Below are positions 1-7,601 of a DNA stretch of 14,378 bases, one piece after another; the stretch's first letter is position 1, and every line of letters begins with the position of its first letter. The notes below the pieces were generated by a model, which saw only the letters and a program-made list of their open reading frames with translations, was not told the DNA's origin and made no database searches. Both the position numbers and the translations under genes were made by a program. Source of the DNA: Desulfocapsa sp. GTDB taxonomy: Bacteria; Desulfobacterota; Desulfobulbia; Desulfobulbales; Desulfocapsaceae. The DNA is taken from NCBI GenBank assembly GCA_020717935.1, contig DYDK01000017.1:1-14378 (forward strand). The letters run 5' to 3'.

Positions 1-46
1 TGTTGGTAGTGGAATAATCGGAAAAAATATCTTTACTGGCTGGTAG

Positions 47-376
47 CTGGATGGTGACACTCTGTTTTTGCTTGTACAAAACGGCATGCATATTTTGTGC
101 CACGGATTCAGGAAAGAGCCAATCTGGCTAAAAATTCGTTGTGAGATTATACTTGGGCAAGATGTTCTTTTTTGTTCAGATGTATCGAACAAATTCGGAG
201 TTGCCCTTTTTGGAGCGGATCAGGCTAAAGAGAAAATTGATTTTGATGTTCTTTTTACTTACATGAACTGGAGAAACCCCGAAATCCAGCAGCGGAGACA
301 GGCCGCAATTAAGTCTGAGATTCTTGTTCCAAGTATAGTTCCAATTGATATGATATTAGGTTTTAAAAATGGCTAG
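47..376 (+). pseudogene. C-terminal fragment of a DarT-like DNA ADP-ribosyltransferase toxin
   Basis: The open frame runs from just after a TAG at 44-46 to a TAG at 374-376, with possible TTG start at 68. The protein end looks like the C-terminal half of the DarT (DUF4433) fold. A PIWLKI strand and VLFCSDVSNK resemble the DarT 'PILHLV...FVFTDRHG' stretch, IDFDVLF resembles its 'LDWEAI', and RRQAAIKSEILVPSIVP resembles the 'KRQAEFLV' motif that carries the catalytic glutamate. DarT enzymes use NAD+ to ADP-ribosylate DNA bases. The N-terminal NAD-binding half is absent. Stops at 7-9 (frame 1), 44-46 (frame 2) and 15-17 (frame 3) mean no frame can carry it into this fragment from upstream, so the toxin is probably inactive. 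The downstream NADAR antitoxin gene overlaps it by 8 bp, which supports the call. The family assignment is from motif memory and is moderately sure. Confidence 0.55.
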
Positions 377-1064
377 CAGACCTGTATTTATACCTCTTAG
401 CGAGGCTGATCATTTAGTAAAAGAATTATCTTTTGAATTCAAATGGAATCCTGGATTTGCTCCCATTCAAAAGAAAAAGAATGTTTCAGCTTTGCACGAA
501 GTAGCAAAAACCAAAGGTTTATTCCCATTACTGGAAGTATCTACCAAGTCTGAGGAGTTGCTAGGGCAAAGGCTTAGTGCATTCAGTTTAAAAATTGAAA
601 CTAAAGTTGGCCCTATTAGTATTGAATCTGCTTTTCAGGGCAGCAAAGTCTTTGAGGGTGGAGGTCCATATACGGATATATACGAAAAAGACAGCAGAGA
701 AGCAAAAAAATATGAGAGAATCAGAACTTCAGGAAAATTATTAAGCTTTAATTATTTCGGAATGGAATGGCCTTTAGTGCCAAAAACAGCATTTTATGAC
801 TGGTTATATTTAACTGCCCTAAAACCACATCAGGAGTATTTAAAAAGGCTTTTCGAATTCAAAGGATTCACAGATATTGAATTTAATCCAGAAAAATCTA
901 TTAATTGTCAAGCAAGGACATGTGCACTTCTTGTTTCTCTCCTTCAGTTAAAAGCCCTTGATAATGCTTTAAGTTCACAAGAACAATTTATAGACATAGT
1001 CGCTTCAGATTCTTTTAAACAAAGACATTCTAATAATTTAAGGCAACAAAAAATTTGGGGATAA
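369..1064 (+). CDS. NADAR-family antitoxin of a DarT1-NADAR type toxin-antitoxin pair
   Basis: This encodes a 231-residue soluble protein starting at ATG 369, overlapping the DarT-like frame by 8 bp, which suggests translational coupling. The region from about residue 54 to 104 (LEVSTKSEELLGQRLSAF, then SIESAFQGSK at 84-93, then FEGGGPYTDIY) matches my memory of the NADAR-fold proteins encoded beside DarT1 toxins. E86 and K93 correspond to the NADAR 'SvEHayqasK' core. NADAR proteins are ADP-ribosyl hydrolases, and the DarT1-linked ones are described as removing ADP-ribose from guanine in DNA, so the role here would be to reverse the toxin's modification. There is no signal peptide or membrane segment. 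Base composition is AT-rich like the preceding fragment and unlike the following operon, consistent with horizontal acquisition. With the toxin frame broken, this may be an orphan antitoxin. An unrelated function cannot be excluded. Confidence 0.7.
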   Translation: MASRPVFIPLSEADHLVKELSFEFKWNPGFAPIQKKKNVSALHEVAKTKGLFPLLEVSTKSEELLGQRLSAFSLKIETKVGPISIESAFQGSKVFEGGGPYTDIYEKDSREAKKYERIRTSGKLLSFNYFGMEWPLVPKTAFYDWLYLTALKPHQEYLKRLFEFKGFTDIEFNPEKSINCQARTCALLVSLLQLKALDNALSSQEQFIDIVASDSFKQRHSNNLRQQKIWG

Positions 1065-1150
1065 TCGGGTAGCCGGCGGTTTTTCTCCGGCCATCCCCAC
1101 AACTACCCGGCGTGCGGGTTTACCCTACCCCAATGGCATTTCCGTTGGGT
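1065..1150 (-). mobile_element. Probable truncated 3' end of a group II intron (domain V/VI remnant)
   Basis: On the minus strand this stretch reads GGTAAACCCGCACGCCGGG, then GTAGTTGTGGGGATGG, a GCCGG/CCGGC hairpin (1072-1076 with 1087-1091), and ends in CTACCCGAT at 1065. That order resembles the 3' half of group II intron domain V, then domain VI, then the AY intron end. A 7-bp inverted repeat (CGGGTAG at 1066-1072 with CTACCCG at 1103-1109) encloses the domain VI-like hairpin. The 5' arm of domain V is missing and is replaced by another 8-bp hairpin (CCCAATGG 1129-1136 with CCGTTGGG 1142-1149, loop CATTT). No reverse transcriptase gene is present. The element sits exactly where composition switches from AT-rich to about 50% GC. 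The structure is visible directly; the intron identity is inferred from remembered consensus. Confidence 0.42.
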
Positions 1151-1211
1151 GCGTACATGGCGGCTCAAAAGAATCAATAGCTCTTTGTATCTACGCAAAA
1201 AGGGTGCAGTC

Positions 1212-2384
1212 ATGTCCCGTCAACGCATCATCCTGATTGTCCTTGCCTTTCTTCTGCTGGGCGCCATTTTCTTCTGGTATCGCCTACCCCCTGATGCCAT
1301 TGAAATCATGGTAGCACCCGTGGAGCAGGGGGCAGTGGAGAAGATTGTTGCCAATACCAGGGCCGGCACCGTGAAGGCCTGCCGTCAAGCTCATATGTCT
1401 CCGGCCATTGGCGGTCAGCTCAGTCTCCTGGCTGTCCATGAAGGAGAGAGGGTGAAAGAGGGGCAGCTTCTGCTGGAGTTGTGGAATAAAGACCTGCTGG
1501 CCGAAGAAAAATTAGCGTCAAGCTCCGTCAAAACCGCCATAGCCCAGGCCGAATCAGCCCGCATTCAGGCCGAGAATGCGGGACGAGAGGCCAAACGCCT
1601 GCATCGTCTCCTGCAGATAAACGCCATTGCCGCCGAGACCCTGGACAAGGCCAGCAGTACGGCCACGGCCCTGGATTATACCCATCGAGCGGCCCTGGCA
1701 GCGGTGGAAAGCAGTGAGGCCCGACTCGGAGTCGTCACGGCCAGCCTTGAACGAACTCGCCTCTTTGCCCCTTTTTCCGGGATCATTGCCAAAATTCATG
1801 GGGAGTTGGGCGAGTATATCACCCCCTCGCCACCTGGGATTGCTACCCTGCCCACCATCGAACTTCTTGACACCTCCTGTTTCTTCGTCACCGCCCCCAT
1901 TGATGAAGTGGATGCCGCCAGAATTACCGTGGACGCCAAGGCGAGAATTTCCATGGATGCCTTTCCGGGCCGTCATTTTGCCGCCACTATTCGCCGCATT
2001 GCCCCCTTTGTTCTTGATCTGGAAAAACAGGCCCGCACCGTTGAAGTGGAGGTGGAGTTCAGCAATCCTGAAGAGACCAGAAACCTGCTGGCGGGATACA
2101 GCGCCGATGTCGAGATTGTCCTTGAAGAACGAGACCATACCCTGCGCATTCCTACTCAGGCCCTGCTCCCCGGCAACCGGGTTTTTGTCTATCATCCCCA
2201 GAAAGAACGCGTTGAAGAGCGAAACCTTCAGATTGGCATCAGTAATTGGGATCGCACTGAGGTCATGGAAGGGTTGCAGACAGGCGATCAGGTGGTGCTC
2301 TCCATTGATAAGCCGGGCTTGAAAAATGGTGTTCGGGCCACGGTTGCTCACGGGCAGGAATCAGAATCTGCAAGCAAGAAATGA
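1212..2384 (+). CDS. Periplasmic adaptor (membrane fusion) protein, HlyD/MacA-like
   Basis: This is the periplasmic adaptor that would link an inner-membrane ABC exporter to an outer-membrane channel. I start it at ATG 1212 (390 residues) and not at the upstream in-frame GTG 1149, because residues 6-22 then form an N-terminal membrane anchor directly after MSRQR and a weak AGGG ribosome site precedes it. Domains in order: anchor 6-22; first lipoyl half about 60-92 (GGQLSLLAVHEGERVKEGQ); alanine/glutamate-rich coiled-coil hairpin about 95-180; second lipoyl half about 181-205 (TRLFAPFSGIIAKIHGELGEY); then beta-barrel and membrane-proximal domains (IPTQALLP, then ERNLQIG and EGLQTGDQV). The stop overlaps the ATPase start by ATGA, so it heads a four-gene operon. 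The exported substrate cannot be told from sequence. The type I secretion HlyD subgroup is less likely because of the MacB-type partners. Confidence 0.88.
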   Translation: MSRQRIILIVLAFLLLGAIFFWYRLPPDAIEIMVAPVEQGAVEKIVANTRAGTVKACRQAHMSPAIGGQLSLLAVHEGERVKEGQLLLELWNKDLLAEEKLASSSVKTAIAQAESARIQAENAGREAKRLHRLLQINAIAAETLDKASSTATALDYTHRAALAAVESSEARLGVVTASLERTRLFAPFSGIIAKIHGELGEYITPSPPGIATLPTIELLDTSCFFVTAPIDEVDAARITVDAKARISMDAFPGRHFAATIRRIAPFVLDLEKQARTVEVEVEFSNPEETRNLLAGYSADVEIVLEERDHTLRIPTQALLPGNRVFVYHPQKERVEERNLQIGISNWDRTEVMEGLQTGDQVVLSIDKPGLKNGVRATVAHGQESESASKK

Positions 2385-3040
2385 TAGTTCTTCAACACAT
2401 AGAGCGACGATTCCAGGTGGGCGACGAAGAAGTCCATGCCCTCTCCGATGTGTCCTTAACCGTTACCTCCGGCGAATACATTGCTATCATGGGGCCGTCG
2501 GGTTCAGGAAAATCGTCCCTGCTCAATATCTTGGGCATCCTTGATCAACCGGATAGCGGGGTCTATGAACTTGATGGCATCAAGGTTTCTGGTCTTGGAG
2601 AAAAGCAGCAGGCCGCCATTCGCCGCCATAAGATTGGTTTTGTCTTTCAGTTCTTCCATCTGGTGCCCAGGCTGACAGCCTTTGACAATATCGCCCTGCC
2701 CCTGATGCTCTCCGGTGTTGCCAGAGCCGAACGACTGGAGAGGGTTGGCGCCGCTCTGACTGCCTTTGGCCTGAGCAATCGCGCTCAGCACCGCCCTGAT
2801 CAATTATCCGGAGGACAGCGGCAACGGGTGGCTATTGCCCGGGCCACCATCATGCGGCCCTCGGTCATTCTCGCCGATGAACCCACGGGCAACCTTGATC
2901 GCCATTCTGGGATTGAAGTGGCTGAAATTCTGGAAGAACTCAATCGCCAGGGCATGACCCTGATCATGGTTACTCACGATCCCGACATGGGCCGTCGAGC
3001 ACGACGACAGATTTTGATGGTTGACGGGGAGATCAGGTGA
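2381..3040 (+). CDS. ABC exporter ATP-binding subunit, MacB/LolD type
   Basis: This 219-residue stand-alone ATPase would power the export complex from the cytoplasmic face. All motifs are intact: Walker A GPSGSGKS at 38-45, Q-loop Q90 in FVFQFFH, signature LSGGQ at 142-146, Walker B ILADEP with D166 and E167, D-loop NLD at 171-173, and H-loop H199 in VTHD. The form of the signature and the [13 protein letters not shown] loop are typical of the MacB/LolD/FtsE group, which works with FtsX-fold permeases by mechanotransmission and does not itself form a transmembrane channel. Its ATG overlaps the adaptor's stop by 4 bp (ATGA). The first permease follows after 28 bp. LolD (lipoprotein release) is an alternative label, but an upstream adaptor argues for a MacAB-type tripartite exporter. 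Confidence 0.92.
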   Translation: MIVLQHIERRFQVGDEEVHALSDVSLTVTSGEYIAIMGPSGSGKSSLLNILGILDQPDSGVYELDGIKVSGLGEKQQAAIRRHKIGFVFQFFHLVPRLTAFDNIALPLMLSGVARAERLERVGAALTAFGLSNRAQHRPDQLSGGQRQRVAIARATIMRPSVILADEPTGNLDRHSGIEVAEILEELNRQGMTLIMVTHDPDMGRRARRQILMVDGEIR

Positions 3041-3068
3041 CAGGGGCCCAAAGCATAACGCATAGAGT

Positions 3069-4273
3069 ATGTTGATTCGCGACATTCTATCTTTTAGCCT
3101 CTTTGCGGCCACCGCCAATCGGGGCCGCACTCTGCTGTCCTTGCTGGCAATGGCCATGGGAGTCAGCGCCGTGGTGGTTCTCATCTCTTTGGGTGACAGC
3201 GCGCGGCTCTTTGTTATTGACCAGTTTTCATCTCTGGGCAGCAACCTGCTCATTGTCCTGCCTGGTCGTTCAGAAACCACCGGCGGCCCGCCCCCCCTGC
3301 TCGGCCTCACCCCCCGGGACCTGACCCTCGATGACGCGCAGGCCCTGACCCGTATTGCCACCATTCGTCGCCTGGCCCCGATCATTGCCGGTTCCGCCCC
3401 GATTTCCGTGGGCCATCTGGAGCGGGAGATGCTGGTTCTTGGCAGCAGTTCCGAATTGTTTGCCATTCGTCACCTTTCTTTGAGCCAAGGCATCTTTCTG
3501 CCCCTAGTGATCCCAGTCGGGCCGAGGCCGTCTGCGTCATTGGTCAAAAGGGAAAAACCGAGCTTTTTGGTAAAGAGCCAGCCATTGGCCAAGGGCTCCG
3601 CATCGGCGACCGTCGCTTTCGGGTTATCGGGGTGCTGGCTGCCCCTGGGGTTTCTCTGGGGGAAGATGTGGGGGAAATTGTCATTATTCCGATTGCAGTA
3701 GCCCAGTCACTCTTTAATGCCTCATCGCTCTTCCGTATTCTGGTGGAGGTTGCCAGTCCCGAAGGGATTGAGCAGACCCGACAATCCATCCTCGATACCC
3801 TCCGCACTCGCCATGAAGGTGAAGACGATATCACCGTCATTACCCAGGATGCCGTCCTGAGCACTTTTGATCGCATCTTGAAGACCCTGACCCTTGCGGT
3901 GGGCGGGATTGCCGCCATCAGTCTGCTGGTCGCCGGAATCATGATCATGAATGTCATGCTGGTCGCCGTTTCCAACCGTCGCTCCGAGATTGGCCTGCTC
4001 AAGGCCCTGGGGGCCTCTCAGTGGCACATTCTCGGGCTGTTTCTCACCGAATCCACCCTCCTCTCCTCCTTTGGCGCCGGCCTTGGTTTGCTCATATCTT
4101 TCATTGGCATGCGGCTGGCCGCTTTTTTGTTTCCCGAATTTCCCCTCCAGCTCGCCCCTTGGTCACCAGCCATCGCCTTCAGTGTCGCACTGATTACCGG
4201 CATTGTCTTTGGCGTCGAACCGGCACGCCGAGCCGCCAAAATGGAAGCAGCCGTTGCCCTGGCCCGACGCTAA
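3069..4273 (+). pseudogene. MacB/FtsX-type ABC permease 1, interrupted by a single-base frameshift
   Basis: This is the first of two dissimilar inner-membrane permeases. The first frame (from ATG 3069) gives the N-terminal half: TM1 with RTLLSLLAMAMGVSAVVVLIS, then the start of the periplasmic domain (IDQFSSLGSNLLIVLPG). Sense is lost after SQGIFLP near 3503. The family pattern resumes one frame over as SDPSRAEAVCVIGQKGKTEL, and continues through the C-terminal half with TM2 (LTLAVGGIAAISLLVAGIM), the conserved NRRSEIGLLKALGAS turn, and TM3-TM4, to the TAA at 4271. The break lies in the C-run at 3501-3504: one more C would read F-L-P-P-S-D-P-S and give a 401-residue permease, the usual size. 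Either the gene is genuinely broken or a homopolymer base was lost in sequencing. The second fragment has no ribosome site of its own. I am confident of the family and unsure whether it is functional. Confidence 0.85.
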
Positions 4274-4279
4274 AGGAGG
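4274..4279 (+). promoter_or_regulatory. Shine-Dalgarno AGGAGG that fixes the permease 2 start
   Basis: A full AGGAGG immediately follows the permease 1 stop (TAA 4271-4273) and lies 10 nt before ATG 4290. It marks ATG 4290 as the intended start of permease 2, although that ATG is out of frame with the rest of the gene. The first in-frame start downstream (GTG 4391) falls inside the first membrane segment and has no such site. Confidence 0.75.
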
Positions 4280-4289
4280 ATCGTCAAGT

Positions 4290-5488
4290 ATGCACCCGTC
4301 AGACTTTTTTTCTATACCCTCAATGGCCTGCTGGCCCAGCGACTACGAAGCTTCCTTACTATTCTTGGCATCAGTGTCGGGATTGGAGCGGTGGTGCTTC
4401 TGACCTCACTTGGGGAAGGTCTGCATCACTTCGTCCTGAGCGAATTCACCCAGTTTGGCACCAACCTCATCATCATTAACCCGGGCAAGGTGACAACCCA
4501 CGGTGTTTCCGGCGCCTTAATCAGCAATGTTCGTCCCCTCACCCTTGAAGACAGTCAACGGCTGAAACAGATCCCTCATATCATTGAAACCGTGGCGGTA
4601 ATCCAGGGGAATGCCGCCATCGAGTCCGGTGGCCATCAACGCCGCAGCACCGTCTATGGGGTAAGTGCCTCAGCCGCTCAGGTGTGGAATTTTGCAGTGG
4701 CTACCGGCCGTTTTCTCCCCGATGATCCGCCCCGATCCGCCCGCTCCTTTGTGGTGCTCGGCAGCAAGGTACGACAGGAACTCTTCGGCAACAGTCAAGC
4801 ATTGGGAATGCGGGTTCGTATTGGCAGCGAACTGTTCAGGGTTATTGGCAGCATGGAATCCAAGGGCCAGCTCCTTGGCTTTGATCTTGATGATGCCGTA
4901 TATATCCCAACCAGCAAGGCCATGGCCCTGTTCAATCGGGAAAGCCTTATGGAAATAGACCTGCTGCACACGGCGAGCAGCAATTCAACGATTGTCGCCG
5001 AACAGGTGAAGAAGGTGTTACAGGAGCGACACGGAAAAGAGGATTTTTCAGTAACCACTCAGGAAAAGATGCTGGAGGTTTTGGGCGATATATTGGGAAC
5101 ACTGACCATTGCTGTGGGGGCTTTGGGAGGAATTTCGTTAGTGGTGGGCGGGGTCGGAATCCTGACCATCATGTCCATTGCTGTGAATGAACGAACCGGA
5201 GAGATCGGTCTGCTCAGGGCCTTGGGGGTTGCCAAGGGACAGATACTGACGCTTTTTCTAGGTGAGGCTGTTATGCTGGCTGCAATTGGCGGCCTGATTG
5301 GGCTGGTCGTGGGATTAGGTGGTTCCTGGCTGTTTTCCGTTCTTGTGCCAGCCTTGCCTGCTCATACGACCTGGGCCTATGTCGCCTCCGCTGAACTTCT
5401 GGCAGTTTGTGTCGGCCTGTTGGCCGGAGTCCTGCCCGCCCGCAGGGCTGCCACCATGCATCCCGTGGAGGCCCTGCGGGCGGAATAG
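4290..5488 (+). CDS. MacB/FtsX-type ABC permease 2, with a frameshift just after its start
   Basis: This is the second inner-membrane permease of the exporter. The long open frame contains TM1 (SFLTILGISVGIGAVVLLTS), a periplasmic domain opening with LSEFTQFGTNLIIINPGK, RVIGSMESKGQL in the core, TM2 (LTIAVGALGGISLVVGGVGI), the signature NERTGEIGLLRALGVAKGQ, TM3-TM4 and the LPARRAATMHPVEALR end. Within this frame no ATG, GTG or TTG exists between the previous stop and GTG 4391, yet family-like sequence (VRLFFYTLNGLLAQRLRS) already begins near 4298. ATG 4290 with its AGGAGG would join that frame if one base were added in the C-run at 4295-4297 or the T-run at 4305-4311, giving about 399 residues. 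So either translation is impaired, slippage occurs on the T7 run, or one base is missing from the sequence. A product starting at GTG 4391 would lack most of TM1. Confidence 0.85.
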
Positions 5489-5567
5489 CAATGCCAAAAA
5501 AGAGTGCTCATGCGCTCATGTGAAGTGGCCTTGAAAATATTCCAACCTCTGAATGGACGCACATTCC
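5489..5567. other. Short convergent intergenic region without a clear terminator
   Basis: This is the gap between the exporter operon and the minus-strand secreted-protein gene. It contains a small CATG-CGCT-CATG inverted repeat near 5504-5519, but no stem followed by a T-run on either strand, so I call no terminator. Confidence 0.4.
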
Positions 5568-5955
5568 TTACAGCCGAGGGATAAGTTTTTCGGCAATTTT
5601 TCGAGCTAGGTCACGATTCTCAGGCTTGCTGGTGGTGCCCACCGATACCAGAATATAGACCTCACCTTTGAGAATATGCAGGCCTGGGATACCCCAGAAG
5701 GCATTATCCCCTACCCCTGAAACCTGTTCCACTGGACTGAGCATTTGTTGGGTGGTGGTATAGATGGTTGTTGCGCTTTGTCCATTTTCACGGACTTTGG
5801 CGCTCATATCAACGGTGCGGGTAATGGAAATCTGGACAAGGCGGTTTGAGCTGGTCGTGGAGTACAGGCACATCTTCTGTCCCAGCGGATTTTTTGTCTC
5901 TTTCAACGCCGGCTCATTAACAGCTTCGCCAATCAGCACCTCGGCCTCTCCTTTA

Positions 5956-5963
5956 TTCAGGAG
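5956..5963. repeat. Target-site duplication TTCAGGAG, left copy
   Basis: TTCAGGAG directly abuts the left end of the MITE-like element and is repeated at its right end. It is part of the original coding sequence (CTCCTGAA on the minus strand). Confidence 0.85.
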
Positions 5964-6149
5964 GGGGGGTAGTCGGTTAGCGTCACCTGTGAATATATTC
6001 ATGGTATGACCAAATCGTATGGAAAACGGTACGCGCGATAAATAGATGTAATCATTGGCATACAATGCAAATAACATAAAGCAGATGGTGTGATTCCTGG
6101 TGCACACACATCATAAAACTGGGGAGGTGACGCTAACCGACTACCCCCT
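5964..6149. mobile_element. MITE-like element, 186 bp, with 25-bp terminal inverted repeats
   Basis: The ends at 5964-5988 and 6125-6149 are inverted repeats of each other over 25 bp with only the outermost base differing. The shared core is GGGGGTAGTCGGTTAGCG followed by TCACCT. The element is too short to encode a transposase and the interior (5989-6124, AT-rich) has no convincing gene, so it is non-autonomous and would need a transposase supplied elsewhere. It lies inside the secreted-protein gene. The 8-bp target duplication is a size made by several families (IS66, ISL3, ISAs1 and others); the ends do not let me name the family. No second copy occurs in this window. Confidence 0.88.
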
Positions 6150-6157
6150 TTCAGGAG
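6150..6157. repeat. Target-site duplication TTCAGGAG, right copy
   Basis: This is the identical 8-bp copy at the right end of the element. Deleting one copy plus the element restores the reading frame exactly. Confidence 0.85.
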
Positions 6158-6249
6158 TTCGCACGGGTTGAACGCCCCGCCGGCCATGGCTATTGAGCTG
6201 TGAAGTGTTCCAGCGAAGAGTATGGAAAATGCGTCGTTGCAAAACTTTT

Positions 6250-7413
6250 TCATTGCTTATGCTCCTGAGGGGGAAGGTTCACATCGTCATGCTTTATGGC
6301 TGTCTCCCTATGGTTTTTTTGTAAAGAGAAGTCATACCGCACCAGATACAAGTCTGAGAGGGTCAAGAAGGCGGTCATAATCAACGGTCCGTAAATAATG
6401 CCCAAGGCTCCATAAACCGCCAACCCGCCCATAAAAGAGAGGAAGACCAGCAGGGTATGCATTTTTACCTGTCCACCAATCAATTTTGGTTTAATAACCG
6501 ATTCGATGGTAAAGGAGAGAAGCATATAAAAGAGAAAAAGAAATATGCCGATGCCGATTTTCCCATTCATCCCTAAAAAGAGGGCCGTTGGGATAATGAC
6601 AACCAGGCCGATACCGACAATGGGAAGAAAGCCGACCACTGCCATGACACAGCCCCAGAGCAGAGGAGATTTAAGTCCGAGGATGGCAAAGGCCGATCCA
6701 GCAATCACTCCCTGAATGACACCGCCAATCAGATTGCCCTTGAGCAGGGCGTTAGCGGTCTCTTCAAATTTTGCCAGCAGCAGTTGATCTTCATGGTCAG
6801 GAAGCGGTGACAGGCGGATAAGAAAGGCAATGAATCGTTCCTGGTCTATCAGCAGAAAGAAGATGATAAGGATCATCATGATAAAGAGGGCAAGAAACTG
6901 TAAAATATTGGCGGCCCAGGAGCTGGCCTGATTATAGAGAAAAAGGGCGCCGGTTTTGACCAACGAGGACAGGGTATCGGTGAGTTGGGTTGGCTCAAGA
7001 TCAATGCCAAGTCCATGAAGGTAAGCCTGTAACTTTGCCGCCATGGGATTTTCTTGGAGAAAGGTTTGTGCTTTTATCCCAATACCACTGTCTCGTCCCC
7101 ATTGATACAGACTGAGGGCCTCGTTCGACAGGGCACCAATGAACAGCAACAAAGGAATAAAGACCAGAAAGAAGATGAAGGCACAGGTAAGAATGGAAGC
7201 AAATGGCGGCGAGAGGTGATTTCTGCTTAAAAACAGATAGAGGGGCCGGAACAGGCTGGCTAAAAGAAAAGAGAGCACCAGAATAGACCAGAACGGCCAG
7301 AGGATACGCCCCAGAAAGAGGGTGGAAACCAAAAAAAGAAGCAGGAAGTAGCGGGACTCCAGGGTGTATGGATGGAGAATATCGCTCGTTTGGGGGGGCT
7401 GATTCTGATTCAT
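6250..7413 (-). CDS. AI-2E family (DUF20/TqsA-PerM) membrane transporter
   Basis: This is a polytopic inner-membrane protein of the AI-2E family, whose members are described variously as autoinducer-2 exporters (TqsA) or Na+/H+ antiporters, so the substrate here is unknown. I start it at ATG 7413 (387 residues, MNQNQPPQ), since the longer frame from 7503 adds 30 residues absent from most relatives. Visible segments: two adjacent helices about 22-60, a third about 70-95, a large extracytoplasmic loop, and helix AANILQFLALFIMMILIIFF. These are followed by the diagnostic C-terminal set: GNLIGGVIQGVIAG, GFLPIVGIGLVVIIPTAL, the SVIKPKLIGGQVKMHTLLVF motif and GGLAVYGALGIIYGPLI. Its TGA overlaps the next gene's ATG, making a two-gene operon with the small secreted protein. 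No quorum-sensing gene is nearby, so a signalling role should not be assumed. Confidence 0.9.
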   Translation of the reverse strand: MNQNQPPQTSDILHPYTLESRYFLLLFLVSTLFLGRILWPFWSILVLSFLLASLFRPLYLFLSRNHLSPPFASILTCAFIFFLVFIPLLLFIGALSNEALSLYQWGRDSGIGIKAQTFLQENPMAAKLQAYLHGLGIDLEPTQLTDTLSSLVKTGALFLYNQASSWAANILQFLALFIMMILIIFFLLIDQERFIAFLIRLSPLPDHEDQLLLAKFEETANALLKGNLIGGVIQGVIAGSAFAILGLKSPLLWGCVMAVVGFLPIVGIGLVVIIPTALFLGMNGKIGIGIFLFLFYMLLSFTIESVIKPKLIGGQVKMHTLLVFLSFMGGLAVYGALGIIYGPLIMTAFLTLSDLYLVRYDFSLQKNHRETAIKHDDVNLPPQEHKQ

Positions 7414-7573
7414 AATGAATGAAAAATGGGGCAAAGAAAGGGGGAAAAAAGCGAAATCAAGTTGCAATTTTTCGGCGAGAAAGGTAATCCAATACGGCTT
7501 CATAAAAGTGAAGCGAGAAAGTCATTTATCCTGTTTTTCGGGGTTAGGGTTGATATCCATAAAAATATCTTTC

Positions 7574-7601
7574 ACTATAGAGTTTAATTTGGTCGAAGCA
7601 A
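7574..7601 (-). promoter_or_regulatory. Candidate sigma-70 promoter for the AI-2E family gene
   Basis: On the minus strand, TTGCTT (7601-7596) and TATAGT (7579-7574) are separated by 16 bp. The -10 matches consensus in five of six positions and the -35 in only three. It would leave a leader of about 150 nt before ATG 7413. This is a weak call by eye. Confidence 0.28.

Larger units (their letters stand above)
5568..6253 (-). pseudogene. Small secreted protein of unknown function, split by a MITE-like insertion
   Basis: The minus-strand frame opens at ATG 6253 with a signal peptide (MKKFCNDAFSILFAGTLHSS, cleavage after IAMA) followed by GGAFNPCELL. It is then interrupted at 6157-5956. The remainder resumes as NKGEAEVLIGEAVNEPALKE and runs to the stop at 5568-5570. 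Removing the 186-bp element and one 8-bp duplicate leaves exactly 492 bp, a continuous 163-residue frame reading PCELL-NKGEAEVLIGE. The layout of a Cys-containing PCELL near the N-terminus, a second Cys in KMCLY, GVGDNAFW and a C-terminal GEVYILVSVG strand recalls small DUF3558-like periplasmic domains, but I do not recognise the family firmly. Its ATG overlaps the stop of the AI-2E family gene by ATGA, so the two were co-translated. The downstream half can still be read from ATGs inside the element, but without a signal peptide. Confidence 0.8.

Noticed and set aside
1149..1211. Upstream GTG extension of the adaptor by 21 residues
   Set aside because: It would place charged, polar residues before the membrane anchor, lacks a ribosome site and runs into the intron-like hairpin.
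1554..2351. Long minus-strand open frame (265 codons) opposite the adaptor gene
   Set aside because: It lies wholly inside a well-supported coding gene on the other strand and has a low-complexity Gly/Asn-rich translation without any family motif.
2804..3466. Minus-strand open frame of 220 codons across the ATPase/permease junction
   Set aside because: Arg/Ser-rich shadow translation that spans two real genes and shows no domain.
6250..7503. Role of the AI-2E family gene in quorum sensing
   Set aside because: The family name is historical; no luxS, lsr or other signalling gene is present and many members are ion antiporters.
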